From: Symsagittifera roscoffensis
Lineage: Eukaryota > Xenacoelomorpha > Acoela > Convolutidae
Length of the DNA: 64,000 nt
Direction: 5' to 3'
NCBI RefSeq assembly: GCF_963678635.1
Contig: NC_087063.1
Location: 22,328,701-22,392,700 of the forward strand
Positions within the stretch are counted from its first letter, which is position 1, and each line of letters opens with the position of its first letter. The notes under the pieces were generated by a model that was not told where the DNA came from, made no database searches, and saw only the letters and a program-made list of their open reading frames with translations. Both the position numbers and the translations under genes were made by a program. Below, piece by piece: positions 53,301 to 62,345 of the stretch.

Positions 53301-56300
53301 TTTTATCTTTTTCCTGTTTTTGATTTTTAGAGCTAGTTTTGCTGTTTTGTCGCTTGTGTTTGCGATGTCGCAGCTTCGTCTCTTTGGGAAAGATTTTTGA
53401 AAGGCAAAGAAATTAAACGTGATATATTTTTTTCCATAATTCAGATGTTGAAAAATCAAAAATAAGTCAATCATTTTTTTGAAGAATCGATAAACACAGA
53501 TTTTTTAGGCATTAAATTTATTCAGGCAGAAATTTACTTTTTCCCTGTTTGAATTTTTGATTTTTTTCAGTTCAGTTCATTTTTTTGTTTTTTGAATTTT
53601 TGATTTTTTTTGTTTGAATTTTTGATTTTTTTATCCAGTTTTCTCAAATTGGGCTAATTTTATCAAAAAATTGTCTATCATAAAATTTTCTAGAATTTCG
53701 AAGAGCTTAAAGGCCATCTTTTTTGCTTCAATTTTCGAAAGTCTGAATTTTTTTCAAAAAAAAAAACAATTTAGTTTTTTTGTTTGCTTGCGTTCATTGA
53801 CTTTTTTCCAACTGTCTTTTGGCTATTTGGTTTGTTTCATCAAACTTTGTGAAGACGCTTACATATGTCGTGTTGAGTCTTTTCGTTTTTTTTTTTCAGG
53901 AAAAAGTCTTCAAAGTTATTCACTCTCAAATGGGGTTTTTCGTGGTTTGATTTTTAATTTTTTTAAAGTTCTTGCTAAATTACGTTTTCATATCATATAA
54001 GTAGAATTTGAGCGAAACAAAAACGCGAATGAGTTTGTTTTGAAAGGGCATTCTCATTTAAATTCCCAACAGTATAAAAAAATAAGTCTAAAAATTTTGT
54101 TTTTGGTCTCGTTGAGTTAGTGATATTTTTCCAACTGTCTGTTGGCCGCTTTTTTATGGTTCAATGATTTAAGTGAAGACACTTATATAGGTCATATTGA
54201 ATTTTTCGTTTGTTTTTTTTCCGGGTTGAAATTCGATTTTTTTGCGGCGTGTTTGATTTAATTTCAAGTTCATTCGCTGTAACTAAGATAAATTACGCTC
54301 TCTGATAAACAAATAATGAAATGGCCTTAAAAAGTTCGATTCGTTTTTGGATTTTAGTCGTTAAATTTCCAAGCGGTATATATATATTTTTTCAAATATG
54401 ATAAGTTTGATGAAAAATGTGCTTATCACAAAAGATTCATGAAATTCAAAATCTTTGACTCCATATACTTTTTTTTCGAAAATTGAAAAAAATCAAAAAA
54501 TCATTGACCTTTTTCGAGTTGTATGTTGGCCATGTTTTGAAAATGTTGTCGACTTTTTTTAGGTCGACCAAACTGATTTTTCTGAGGAAAATTTCGACCA
54601 AAAAATCGTTTTTTTTCGGCGCGCGCTCCCCCCTGAAAATTAGTATATAGATTGGCGCCTTTAGAAAAATTTTAAGACCAGTCAGCCAAAACTGGATATC
54701 TCAAAATAGTACAAAGGGGGGACCTTTTGGGTCGGCAGGGGGTCGAATCCCTGAGGGGGGGGGGCATGGTCACGATATTTACAGTTATTCTGTTTTGCTA
54801 TTCCAACAAATGAGGTGTTGAAAATGCCATGAAACTGTCATCTTGTATGAATGTGTTGTATCAAAGTTGGTTTGAATAGATGTTTCAATTCATTTTTTGA
54901 TAGCTGTTGTTTTTGTTTTAAATACGTTCTTTTGAAATAACGGTATTTTTGGGCCTGGAAATAATTACAATTAACCAAAATTATTTTGATCATCGTTTTC
55001 CATTTTCACATTGCGAAAGGTTAGAGAGATCCATCGACTTTTCGACGAACAAGCAGAGACCGCAGCCGGTTCACGGTTGCTCTGTTTTTAGTTGATGTCT
55101 GGTCTGTGGGATGCATCTTTGCGGAGATGTTGACGGGCGAGACTCTGTTCCCGGCCGAGGACCACGTGGACCTACTGAACAGAATAGTTAAGCTATGCGG
55201 GAAGCCCTCTACGGAGGAGATAAGCGACTACATTTCCGAAGATGTAAGGCAACACAAAGTCCACTTTTGTTTTCTTTTGAGGTGGCCTTCCATTACGTAT
55301 ACACTCATTTCGTATTCTTTTTGAGTTCGTTCCGGTCGAGCTGTACAAGACAGCGGACTGGGGTTAGTTTTATCAAAAATTTGTCAATCGTGTATTCTTT
55401 AAAAAAAATTAGGTACATTTTTGTTGAAATCGTATTAAAAATTGTTCACTTTCGTTTTTTGTTTATTAGTACTGTACAACGTTGTTTGTTATGTTTTAGA
55501 TTCGTGAATATTTGGTTAGAATGGAATGTGTCCAATCAAATTTCGACGATCACTTCAGTCATGTCAAAGACAAGCTAGGTAGGTTGGAGTTCAATTAATA
55601 AGTTTTCATAAGCATCAGTGCTTCGATTGCTTGAAGAGGGATCAAAATTGAACGAAAATACTATCTCGCTCCTTAACTGCTGGAGTTAAATTCATGAACT
55701 GTTGATATTCATAATATAAGCTCCTTTTAAACAGTTTGATCACTTTTCAATATACAGTTCGCGCAAAACATACTACAATTGATGATCTGGCTGAAGTAGC
55801 TGAGTTGATTAGACATGAAAAACCAGCAGAGAAAAGTTTCTCGAATAAAACTTATTTACACAAGCAATCGTAGTGTGATACTACAGTGCTGATTTAAATT
55901 ATCCGGACAAATCGACCAAAACTTGAAGTTTCAAACGCGTTGTTCTCAAACTGGGTTAAGATTAGACAAAAAGTGAAGAGAACAAAAGTTGCTTAGAATT
56001 TCACCAGAACTAATATGGTGCCATTTTTTCTCCGAAATTCTCAACAAAAATTTTAACCCAAAAATTGGTCATTTTGGCTTTTTTCAATTAATCAAGAATT
56101 ACGCTGAAACTATTTTGTTAATCGATAAGAAAAGTATATCACAGGAAGCCTATCACGCAGCTCAACAAAGTTTAAGAAGGATTAAATCTCCAAAAACAAG
56201 TATAAGAGAAAAAATTTTCACTCGATAGTCAATAAATGTGATTTTTACAATATAAAACCCAGAATCTTTGTTAAAAACATATTTTAAGCAATTTGCGCAA

Positions 56301-58854
56301 TTTTTTGGAGATTTAACCCCTCTTAAACTTTGTTGAGCTGCGTAATAGGCTTCCTGTGATATACTTTTCTTATCGATTAACAAAACAGTTTCAGCGTAAT
56401 TCTTGATTAATTGAAAAAAGCCAAAATGACCCATTTTTGGGGTAAAATGTTTGTTGAGAATTTCGGAGAAAAAATGGCACCATATTAATTCTGGTGAAAT
56501 TCTAAGCAACTTTTGTTCTCTTCACTTTTTGTCTAGTCTTAACCCAATTTGAGAAAAACGCGTTTGAAAATTGAAGCTTTGTTCGTTTTGTCCGGATAAT
56601 TTAAATCAGCACTGTACAAGGCTACTTTTTTCCAGCCTCCGTCGGAAATATTAGTGCTACTCTCGTTTGGTGGCACTTGCTTGGCGTAACACTCGAGATA
56701 AATAGTAGATTAACACAATTATTTTTCATTAATCGGATGAATCGAAAAAAGCTATTTGTTTCATAAAGCAGTACAATAGTAAATACATATCAAAAAATTT
56801 CCAACTCAATATAGTTCCTTTTTCTGGTGTTCCTTTTTTGCTGATGACAATAACAAAAGGGAATTAGGTTGTAGTGTTCCAAATATATAATCTGATCTTA
56901 TATTTCAAGTGGTTGCTTAAATGACAATCAACTTGTGTTTAATTTCGATAAGAATATAAATTAATTTATGAAAAAGTACTTCAATCATTTTGAAACGGAA
57001 ATCGACCATTTAAAACTGATTCTTGCTACAAGTATCTTAAGATTATAATCGATTTAAATTTATCAATTCAAGCTCCAGTTATAGTAGTAGTAAAAGACTT
57101 CAATTACCCAAAAATGAGTTACAAATACATTTTGAGAAAATTCGTTAAAAATAACAATATTATAAAAATAGATTTTAAGTGAACAAATAAGTGGCAAAAT
57201 TATCATGGCTTAAGCAACGCAAAAGCAGCAACAGCACCTCAAGTGCCAAGTTCAAGTAAAGCTATGCGGCAAAAATTCAAGGTTCTTAAATCATTGAAAT
57301 ATGTGTCTCGGAAAAACTTCCTCGTGATTTGGTGCATTTTGTAAGCGTCGTTTTTTGGTACCTGGATGTCCTCTGATGAGCTATTATGAATCGAGTGTTT
57401 ATCCCCGAATTCAAATTTTCGTTCTCTTTTACGTAGCTAATGTTGCTCCTCACTCCCGCAGATTCTTTGTTTCCGAAAAAATTGAAAAAATCTTTCTCAG
57501 AAAGTTGTTGAATTAGTTATGTCTGTCCTCAGATGAAAAAGTTCATTCGGAGAGTTTTCTGTTTGTGAACTTCTAGTTGTTCCAAATCTTAGCTTTATCG
57601 CCAGACGATACTAAAAACTTTCATACGAAAGTGGGTAACTCATCTACTTCGTACGGAGCTACCAAGTTATTTGCCAACCTGATTTCTAACGGTTTGTTAC
57701 CCCTGTACCCTTTATATGATCAGAAATTGTTTTTCTTCCCATACGTGCACAATTTTTTGGAGTATTTATCTATGAACTACATGATGTTTATTCCTAGCTC
57801 TTCATTGCCTAGAGGTTACGAACCCGGTTTTTGGAAAAGTGATTTATTGGTTACTAAGATAAATTTCCGGGCTATCGATGACGGTTGTGGAGGGTTGCGG
57901 CGCAAAAAAGGAAGGGCAAAGTACTTTAAACTCGGTGTTTCGATTTTGTTTACTTGCCGGAAGTTACGTTGGTTAATCTTGTCTTAGTTAAGGTTTGCTC
58001 GTAGTTGCGAGTTTTTCGCGTCGCCAAAATTAAATCATTTTAGTTTTCATTGAAGGTAGATTTAGATCATATCTCGTTATTTAGAGTCGATGAACATAGT
58101 TCACACTTTCATCTAGGTCGTGATGAACTTTTTCGGGAAAAATCTCTAGTTTCAAAAGTGGAATTTGATTTTCAGAACTCCCATCGGAACACAAACTCAA
58201 CTTATTGAGGCAGTTTTCTCAAATTGAGTGAAATTCATCATTAAATTGTCAATTATAAATTGTTCTTGAAGATTAAAGAGCTGTTAAGCCATAAATTTTT
58301 TTAAACTCTGAATTCAAAAAACAAATCAAATTTTCTTTTTGTTTCTTGCATTCATTGCTTTTTTTCAACTGTCTGTTGAATTTTATACCCCTTCCAATGG
58401 TTTAATAAGTGTGTTAATTTATTATCTCATTTATACTCGTGAATAAATTAATTCTTGCTCTGCAAATCAAATGTAATTTGAGAATGTACTAGTTGCTGAG
58501 CAGCAGTACCAACAATCACTACAACTATGTTAATCGGTCGGTCGAACCGCTAGTCTTGAAGGCTTCATGAAAACTGCAGATCTAAACGTTTTGACTCTAT
58601 GAAAGTCTTCAATTTTATCTATTGTAATGGTTTTAGCACTGGATCTTCTGAAACGCATGTTAGTGATCAACCCTAAAAAAAGGTTTTCTGTGGAAGATTG
58701 TCTGAAGCACTCCTACTTTGAATCTCTGCATGATGAAGAGGACGAGCCCAGGTGTGAAGCACCCTTCCACTGCTCAGACTTCGAGGGCAAAAGTCTCACC
58801 GTGGATCAGTACAAAGAATTAATCTGGCAAGATTTGCTCGCATTCCAGTCTTGA
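38318..58854 (+). CDS. p38-type mitogen-activated protein kinase, 8 coding exons
   Basis: Exons: 38318-38478, 49950-50141, 50960-51104, 51170-51217, 52029-52143, 55092-55243, 55500-55578 and 58637-58854. All introns are GT-AG and phases agree, giving 369 residues (family ~360). It is a Ser/Thr kinase activated by dual phosphorylation in stress signalling. Evidence: VAIK lysine, HRDLKPAN catalytic loop, LTGY activation motif as in p38, TRYYRAPE, and DVWSVGCIFAEMLTGETLFP; the C-terminal lobe ends in a DEEDEP block like p38. Oddities: the glycine loop reads NVGAFGAV, with the first Gly replaced by Asn, and the DFG motif is DYG (IIDYGLSR). The exon 2/3 join uses GTTAGT and an acceptor at 50959; read that way it restores the conserved YFVT-LMQADLNN stretch. 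The start is the ATG preceded by cag. Intron 1 is 11.5 kb. The specific paralogue is not assigned. Confidence 0.93.
39060..40790 (+). pseudogene. Rearranged non-LTR RT relic in p38 intron 1
   Basis: The same family as 1160-1890 and 11790-12302. From 39380 the + strand encodes the RT palm (EGWQQGDPLAGFGFS, YLDDISKGDNW, LGLSLNANKSEL) with the YLDD active site. After breaks, the C-terminal region follows: CVCGAQADLKCIHALSC, RDDGKRPDNITLSP and, near 40610-40740, a WDFTCVNRLA-like block. At 39060-39370 the opposite strand carries the family's extreme C-terminus (TFLRQRLSLAVQIGNAAI), so an inverted copy of the element's end sits upstream of its RT, as in the foldback at 11243. Broken by frameshifts, non-functional. 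Confidence 0.7.
40791..41640. other. Intronic stretch without a gene
   Basis: AT-rich. Near 40830-40900 it has diverged similarity to the foldback element at 55884-56614 (phrases around cagaattagtatggtgcaat). Nothing else recognised. Confidence 0.35.
41650..44390 (+). pseudogene. CR1/Jockey-like LINE relic with ORF1, endonuclease and RT remnants
   Basis: In order on the + strand: a coiled-coil ORF1 piece (41712-41981) and a following block VTDIKRLGKFIEGKDRTLIV typical of LINE ORF1 RNA-binding domains (to 42336). Next is an APE-type endonuclease (42380-42890: TFNARSLLGLN, DILCLTEIWL, HRGVLIVV, VILTGDMNFECTNW). A Lys-rich linker follows (43236-43463). The RT remnant at 43720-43930 contains VTSGVPQVSLLGPL. 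The last part, near 44000, resembles the KL..LR....LL tail. There are many stops and shifts. It lies in p38 intron 1 in the sense direction. Confidence 0.7.
44403..44438. repeat. CT-rich microsatellite
   Basis: A run of ct dinucleotides with two tat interruptions, just after the LINE relic. Confidence 0.8.
44439..45195. other. Intron 1 stretch with tRNA-like SINE debris
   Basis: No gene. Two tRNA-like B-box pieces are seen: gaccggttcaaatctg near 44733 and, at 45085-45145, ggggtagtggtaatac followed by gtggttcgaatcatcc, which resembles A and B boxes at tRNA spacing. Confidence 0.4.
45085..45145 (+). repeat. tRNA-like (SINE head) sequence
   Basis: Shows a D-arm-like tagtggtaat and a T-arm-like ggttcgaatca about 35 bp apart. 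There is no well-paired acceptor stem, so I take it as a SINE remnant and not as a tRNA gene. Related fragments lie near 44720-44760, 51430-51475, 53205-53262 and 54738-54760. Confidence 0.4.
45200..45510 (+). repeat. Tandem duplication, period 155 bp
   Basis: Two near-identical units start at 45200 and 45355 (gtttatttttgtcggcttac). Each contains aaagcccgggagttcg followed by ttccagtcgag, a T-arm-like piece. Only a few base differences separate the units. Confidence 0.85.
45611..47190. other. Intron 1 stretch without a gene
   Basis: Contains the palindromic gcgaagcttagcttcgc at about 45747-45763. Near 46690-46760 is caggggcggatttaaggggg with gaagcgcgcgcc downstream, which recurs inverted near 54620-54660. 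This looks like a dispersed DNA-transposon-like end. Nothing else recognised. Confidence 0.35.
47200..47790 (+). pseudogene. Third fragment of the non-LTR RT family (C-terminal tail)
   Basis: Stop-ridden + strand reading shows LTCAYGA (Cys/Gly block), NTHANAWRRLLEDAYNL, then GGAAHEVMQTLLWLAKKKFI and INHIRTKIALCLPGAQLIA. This last block is similar in layout to the tail of related invertebrate RT elements. Weak evidence; the call rests on block order. Confidence 0.35.
48040..48600 (+). repeat. Dispersed intronic repeat, copy A
   Basis: Shares a long series of phrases with the copies at about 50640-50959, 53640-54010, 55355-55499, 58120-58390 and 60090-60600. These are ttcaggaaagcgtctt, cttaggtatatctgcac, gttgatccagttctctcaag, gttaatgttatcaaaaaagt, ttcaaagggctcaaag and the T-rich end near ttggctatgtttt. 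All copies lie on the same strand as p38. Confidence 0.75.
48601..49949. other. End of p38 intron 1
   Basis: No gene. Two copies of the short hairpin repeat are present (49006-49047 with gcgaagctccgcttcgcctc, and 49537-49572), plus a weaker one at 49240-49270. The intron ends in a T-rich tract and aacag at 49949. Confidence 0.4.
50640..50959 (+). repeat. Dispersed intronic repeat, copy B, ending at the exon 3 splice site
   Basis: Follows the family pattern (ttggttttatcaaaatgctg, caagttgttcttcgaa, cttttcaactgtttgttggc). Its last bases, ttggctatgttttag, are the 3' splice site used by p38 exon 3. Confidence 0.7.
51218..52028. other. p38 intron 4
   Basis: No gene. A tRNA-like T-arm (gtgattcgattcccagtcat) with an upstream gagtggtatagtg occurs at about 51438-51475. 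Confidence 0.4.
52144..55091. other. p38 intron 5, repeat-filled
   Basis: Contains two perfect 19-bp palindrome-like repeats, acacaagcaatgcttgtgt at 52388-52406 and acacaagcaaagcttgtgt at 53270-53288. It also has short hairpin-repeat pieces at 52944-52980 and 53340-53380, a tRNA-like piece at 53205-53262, several degenerate copies of the dispersed repeat between 53630 and 54560, and a G-run at 54755-54766. No gene. Confidence 0.5.
53630..54560 (+). repeat. Dispersed intronic repeat, clustered copies C
   Basis: At least three staggered, degenerate copies. The segment tttttccaactgtctgttggc or close variants appears at about 53803, 54128 and 54512. The phrase gtgaagacactta follows in the first two. 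Confidence 0.6.
55355..55499 (+). repeat. Dispersed intronic repeat, copy D, ending at the exon 7 splice site
   Basis: ggggttagttttatcaaaaatttgtcaatcg at its start and gtttgttatgttttag at its end match the repeat family. It makes up the second half of the 256-bp intron 6 and supplies its 3' splice site. Confidence 0.55.
55884..56614. mobile_element. Foldback element with long TIRs and TA target duplication (Tc1/mariner-like MITE)
   Basis: Two inverted arms of about 315 bp (55884-56200 and 56300-56614) start and end with CAGTGCTGATTTAAATTATC and its complement, flanked by TA on both sides (55882-55883 and 56615-56616). About 100 bp separates the arms. The matching short frames on both strands are a result of the inverted repeat and are not genes. 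TA duplication with CAGTG termini suggests a non-autonomous Tc1/mariner-type element; no transposase is present. Related traces occur at 38881 and 40830. Confidence 0.75.
57577..57987 (+). CDS. Unassigned 136-codon open frame inside p38 intron 7
   Basis: I do not recognise it. Composition is more coding-like than its surroundings, with mixed aromatic and charged residues (FFFPYVHNFLEYLSMNYMMF, RGYEPGFWKSDLL). It has no ATG at its start (TTG), and atcttag just inside the 5' edge could be a splice acceptor. It may be an exon of a nested gene, a transposon fragment or chance. Confidence 0.2.
   Translation: MFQILALSPDDTKNFHTKVGNSSTSYGATKLFANLISNGLLPLYPLYDQKLFFFPYVHNFLEYLSMNYMMFIPSSSLPRGYEPGFWKSDLLVTKINFRAIDDGCGGLRRKKGRAKYFKLGVSILFTCRKLRWLILS
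58120..58390 (+). repeat. Dispersed intronic repeat, copy E
   Basis: Contains tctagtttcaaaagtgg, gaggcagttttctcaaattg, caattataaattgttcttga and tttttttcaactgtctgttg in family order. Confidence 0.65.
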
Positions 58855-59233
58855 TCCCGGACGGTAGAAAACTGATCTCGGTTGATTGCTAATAATTTGC
58901 TCGAATCTATTCCTACACAAAGCTCTGTCAGATGCAATTATGATATTTTAGTTATGAGAGTTTGATATTTAACTGAATTTTTTGGATGTAAAATGTCAAA
59001 AAAAATAATGGCACTGTAAAACGACCGTTAATGTCATCTTAGAAGTTAGTAAAGCTTAATTTCACACAATTTGAATCAAATCAAGATGAAATGCAATCTT
59101 TTTGCGCTACAAAATTGAAAATACCTGCTACTTACTGTAGACATACTAATGCTGATGATGAGGATAATTCATTCCATTTCTATGCATTTTTTCATATATC
59201 TTGTTGCATGATAGAATGAAAATGTTATGTCCG

Positions 59234-59239
59234 AATAAA
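59234..59239 (+). terminator. Candidate p38 polyadenylation signal AATAAA
   Basis: AATAAA 380 bp after the p38 stop codon, followed within 30 bp by a T/GT-rich stretch (ctgtttttgtcttttc). It is the first AATAAA I noticed downstream of the gene. Confidence 0.5.
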
Positions 59240-59499
59240 TATGAATATACCGTTTTCAACTGTTTTTGTCTTTTCTCATGTTAGTTGTAGAAATTGTAAA
59301 TCAGAAGAGATATTTTCATGTGACTACCTGCCGTTTGGGATGGAAAAACTCATTAAATGGCCAAATTACCTCATCTCAGGAAAACTCAAATTTTGTACCT
59401 AAACTGTCTAAAATGTTTGTTTTTGGCTTACTATGTAATTTACGTGGAGCAAAATTTCGGGCAAATATAGATAACAACAGAAAGAGCTGGTTGCTGTGC

Positions 59500-59960
59500 A
59501 AGTTGCACAGAATGTTCCGACAACATTCATAAAAATACTGCCAATAATTTTCTGTAATGTTTTTTTTTTGTGCGTGTTGTGATCAGACATGTATACAAAC
59601 GCGTTGAAACGTAGGCATTTCGAACCAATTTTTGTTTTTTAATGTTTGAATCACGAATGAAAGGACTTAAGTATGATGGATCATTCGAGCCATTCCATAA
59701 TTTGTAGTACCGGATTTTGTTTGGAAAGCAAAAAACAAACCCACTCAAATGCAGCATTCCTCTTGCAATTTTCGGAACAATAGGGTTTGACTGTTTCATC
59801 TCTAAAACCTGCTAGTAGCACATTGTTCCGACTACATTCATAAAAATATACAAGAAAGTGATTTAGTTTTTTTTTCTTCAAATTAGTGTCGTTTTAGTTC
59901 GTGGTGTGATAAAAGAGCTATACAAATGCGTATAAAGTAGAGAACTTAAATATAATTGAC
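59500..59960. repeat. Degenerate tandem duplication, period ~310 bp
   Basis: The phrase tgttccgacaacattcataaaaata near 59513 recurs as tgttccgactacattcataaaaata near 59825. In both copies a T-run, a gtg-rich stretch and the tatacaaa.gcgt phrase follow. Confidence 0.6.
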
Positions 59961-60089
59961 CAAATTTGTTTTCAAAAATTGTAAGACCTACAAAAAATGG
60001 AAAAAAAAATTAAATTCTTATTTTTCTTGCTCGTGAATGCTTACAATCATAAGAAAACCTTTATTGCCAAGGAACCTTTATTGCCAAGC

Positions 60090-60600
60090 AAGACTCTTTT
60101 ATAGGTCTTGCTTTTTTTCAGGAAAAAGTCTCAAAATGTGCATGAAAGTATCTAATAACTACAGATGTCCATTCATTCATATTGATGCATTTATGAATGC
60201 ACTTAGGTATATGTGCACTTTTTGAGTTCAATTGAAATTCATCTGCTGAAAGTGACATCAATAGGATTGTCCAAATACGAACGTGGAAACGGCGCGAAAA
60301 AACGAACGATTTCTAGGTTCGAACGTGGAATTTAATTTTTAGATTTCCAGCTGAATAAAGACTTTACCTGTTGATCCAGTTTTCTCATGTTGGGTTAATG
60401 TTTTCAAAAAAGCGTCAATGATAGATTGTTCTTGAAATTCAAAGAGTTTAAAGGGCATCTTTTTTTCTTCGAAATTTGAAAGTTATTTGATATTTTTTCA
60501 ACGAAGTCAGTTTTTTTGTTTACTTGCGTTCATTACTCTTTTCCAATCTTTGACTGTCTTTATTTTTTATATTAAAATAAGGTTTTTTCTAGCCTAAAAG
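60090..60600 (+). repeat. Dispersed repeat, copy F (downstream of p38)
   Basis: The longest match to copy A: ttcaggaaaaagtctca, cacttaggtatatgtgcac, aattgaaattcatctgctga, cctgttgatccagttttctc and the T-rich end all in the same order. It lies outside p38, so the family is not confined to introns. Confidence 0.75.
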
Positions 60601-61840
60601 TTTAAATAAAAGCTAAGTTTTCATAAATCTAGGGTTACTCGATCGCTTTACTTGCTCGAAATTGACGTAAAACTCAAAAATTGTCAATCCGTTTTTCTTG
60701 AAACTTGGACAATTTTTAAAATTTCTTATTGTGTTTCGAATAACGACTGAAACGGCTTTGTTATAATATATCTTTTGACCCATTCAGATGATTATTTGTG
60801 ATAGATGACTTCCTGTGGAAAACAATAAAAACTAAAACACGCTCTATCACAAAGTTCCTCCCATTTTCAATTGTCGGATGGATAAAATGTTTTGTTAGCG
60901 AGAATCTTAGATATTTCCAATTGTGGGTTCAAACTGGTGTCCATTTGTATCCCAAGCACTGCCCAATCGCTTCTATCACCAATATTTTTCCCCGTTTCTG
61001 TTCTTAACCATAGTTGTCACTTATCATGGGAGTGATCCTTTGTTATCTTTTCAACTTGATGTTTTTTTTTCAACATGATGTTTGAAATACGGAAGTTGAA
61101 AATAATCAAATCGGAATATAGACTTTTTTTTGGTCTATAAGTTTAACATATAGACGACAAGTTTAACAAAATCAGTCAAATCACTATGCTTCAGTTTTTG
61201 CTGATATGCTGGTGAAATGCTCGATTTCATACAACTTCAAATTTAACTACTGGGTACTAATTTCTACTGATTTATGCTATATATAGAACGCAAACCATTG
61301 TTTTTATAAACATATAGCTTCGATAATAATTTACTGCTGATGATTTTGGTTCATGGTTGTCGACCAAAGCTCGGTGAGTTTATTTTCTAATTTCTCTAGT
61401 CCACTTTACATACTCTACTTAAATAGCTATCGTGATTCCTATGTGGGCGTTAAATGCAATTTTGTACAAGATGATTTTTTGACGAAATATTTGGCTGAGT
61501 ATCAGCTTATTGACTGACGGCTTTAATTTGGTCGGCCTATTTATCGATCTCTCCCCTTAAAATGTCAGTTAGTACTCTTGAGATCGATAACACTCTGTCA
61601 CCAATTTTGAATGCTCAAAGTCAACCGCACTCGGACCTCTTGAAAATTTTTAATTAATTTAAACATGAAACAATATTTTTTCAAAACATTTTCCCTTCGA
61701 AGTTCTGTTAGCTATTTATTGAGCGTCATGGTACTCATGAAACTCCCCTGTATTATCAGTCATTCACGGTTAAATTTACACAAAAATTTATCGGCCTTAG
61801 AAAAGTCAATTTTTTGAGTGTTTTTTTTCTAAATTATGAT
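60601..61840. other. Unassigned AT-rich region
   Basis: I see no gene or clear repeat in this stretch. Confidence 0.35.
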
Positions 61841-61844
61841 TTTC

Positions 61845-62345
61845 ACCAAAAAATACCCTGGCATATCTAATGTTTTTTAGTTCAGTCCAAAGAATGGGTT
61901 GTGGGAAGTTCCTCTGCATACGCGATTACGTCTTATTTTTTTTTTGACACAATATTATGGTGCTCGGAAAAGTCAAATTTTTTTTTCGTTTGAAATTTCT
62001 TGACTTTTCTCGAGAACTTCCTTGCCAAAACCTAGGATTTTGGGTTCACTCAAAATAACAGATTGGGTAAATTTATTTCGCATAAGTGGTTACGGCCAAT
62101 TGTCTTCAAATAAAAAGTTATGATTTTCCGGAAATGTCAATTTTCTGATTTTTTAACAGTTTGGTGGACTGTTCTCGATAACTATCCTGCCAAATCTGAT
62201 ATCATAGGTTCAATCGGCACAACAGATTTTCCTTATAATTTCATTGCAAAGGAATTTCCCACAACCCATTCTATGCAAAGGAACATCACACAACCCATTC
62301 TTTGGACTGAACTAAAAAACATTAGATATGCGAGGGTTTTTTTGG
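61845..62345. repeat. Inverted repeat with ~60-bp arms
   Basis: The left arm (61853-61908), containing gcatatctaatgttttttag and cagtccaaagaatgggttgt, is the reverse complement of the right arm at about 62285-62340. An extra copy of cacaacccattct lies at 62259. The spacer is roughly 375 bp. Possibly a small foldback element. Confidence 0.65.

Larger units (their letters stand above)
55579..58636. other. p38 intron 7
   Basis: Holds the TA-flanked foldback element (55884-56614), an unassigned open frame (57577-57987) and a copy of the dispersed repeat (58120-58390). Otherwise it is AT-rich, without recognised features. Confidence 0.5.

Noticed and set aside
55989-56509. Two matching frames (MLRISPELIWCHFF...) on opposite strands
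   Set aside because: An effect of the palindromic TA-flanked element. No transposase motif is present.
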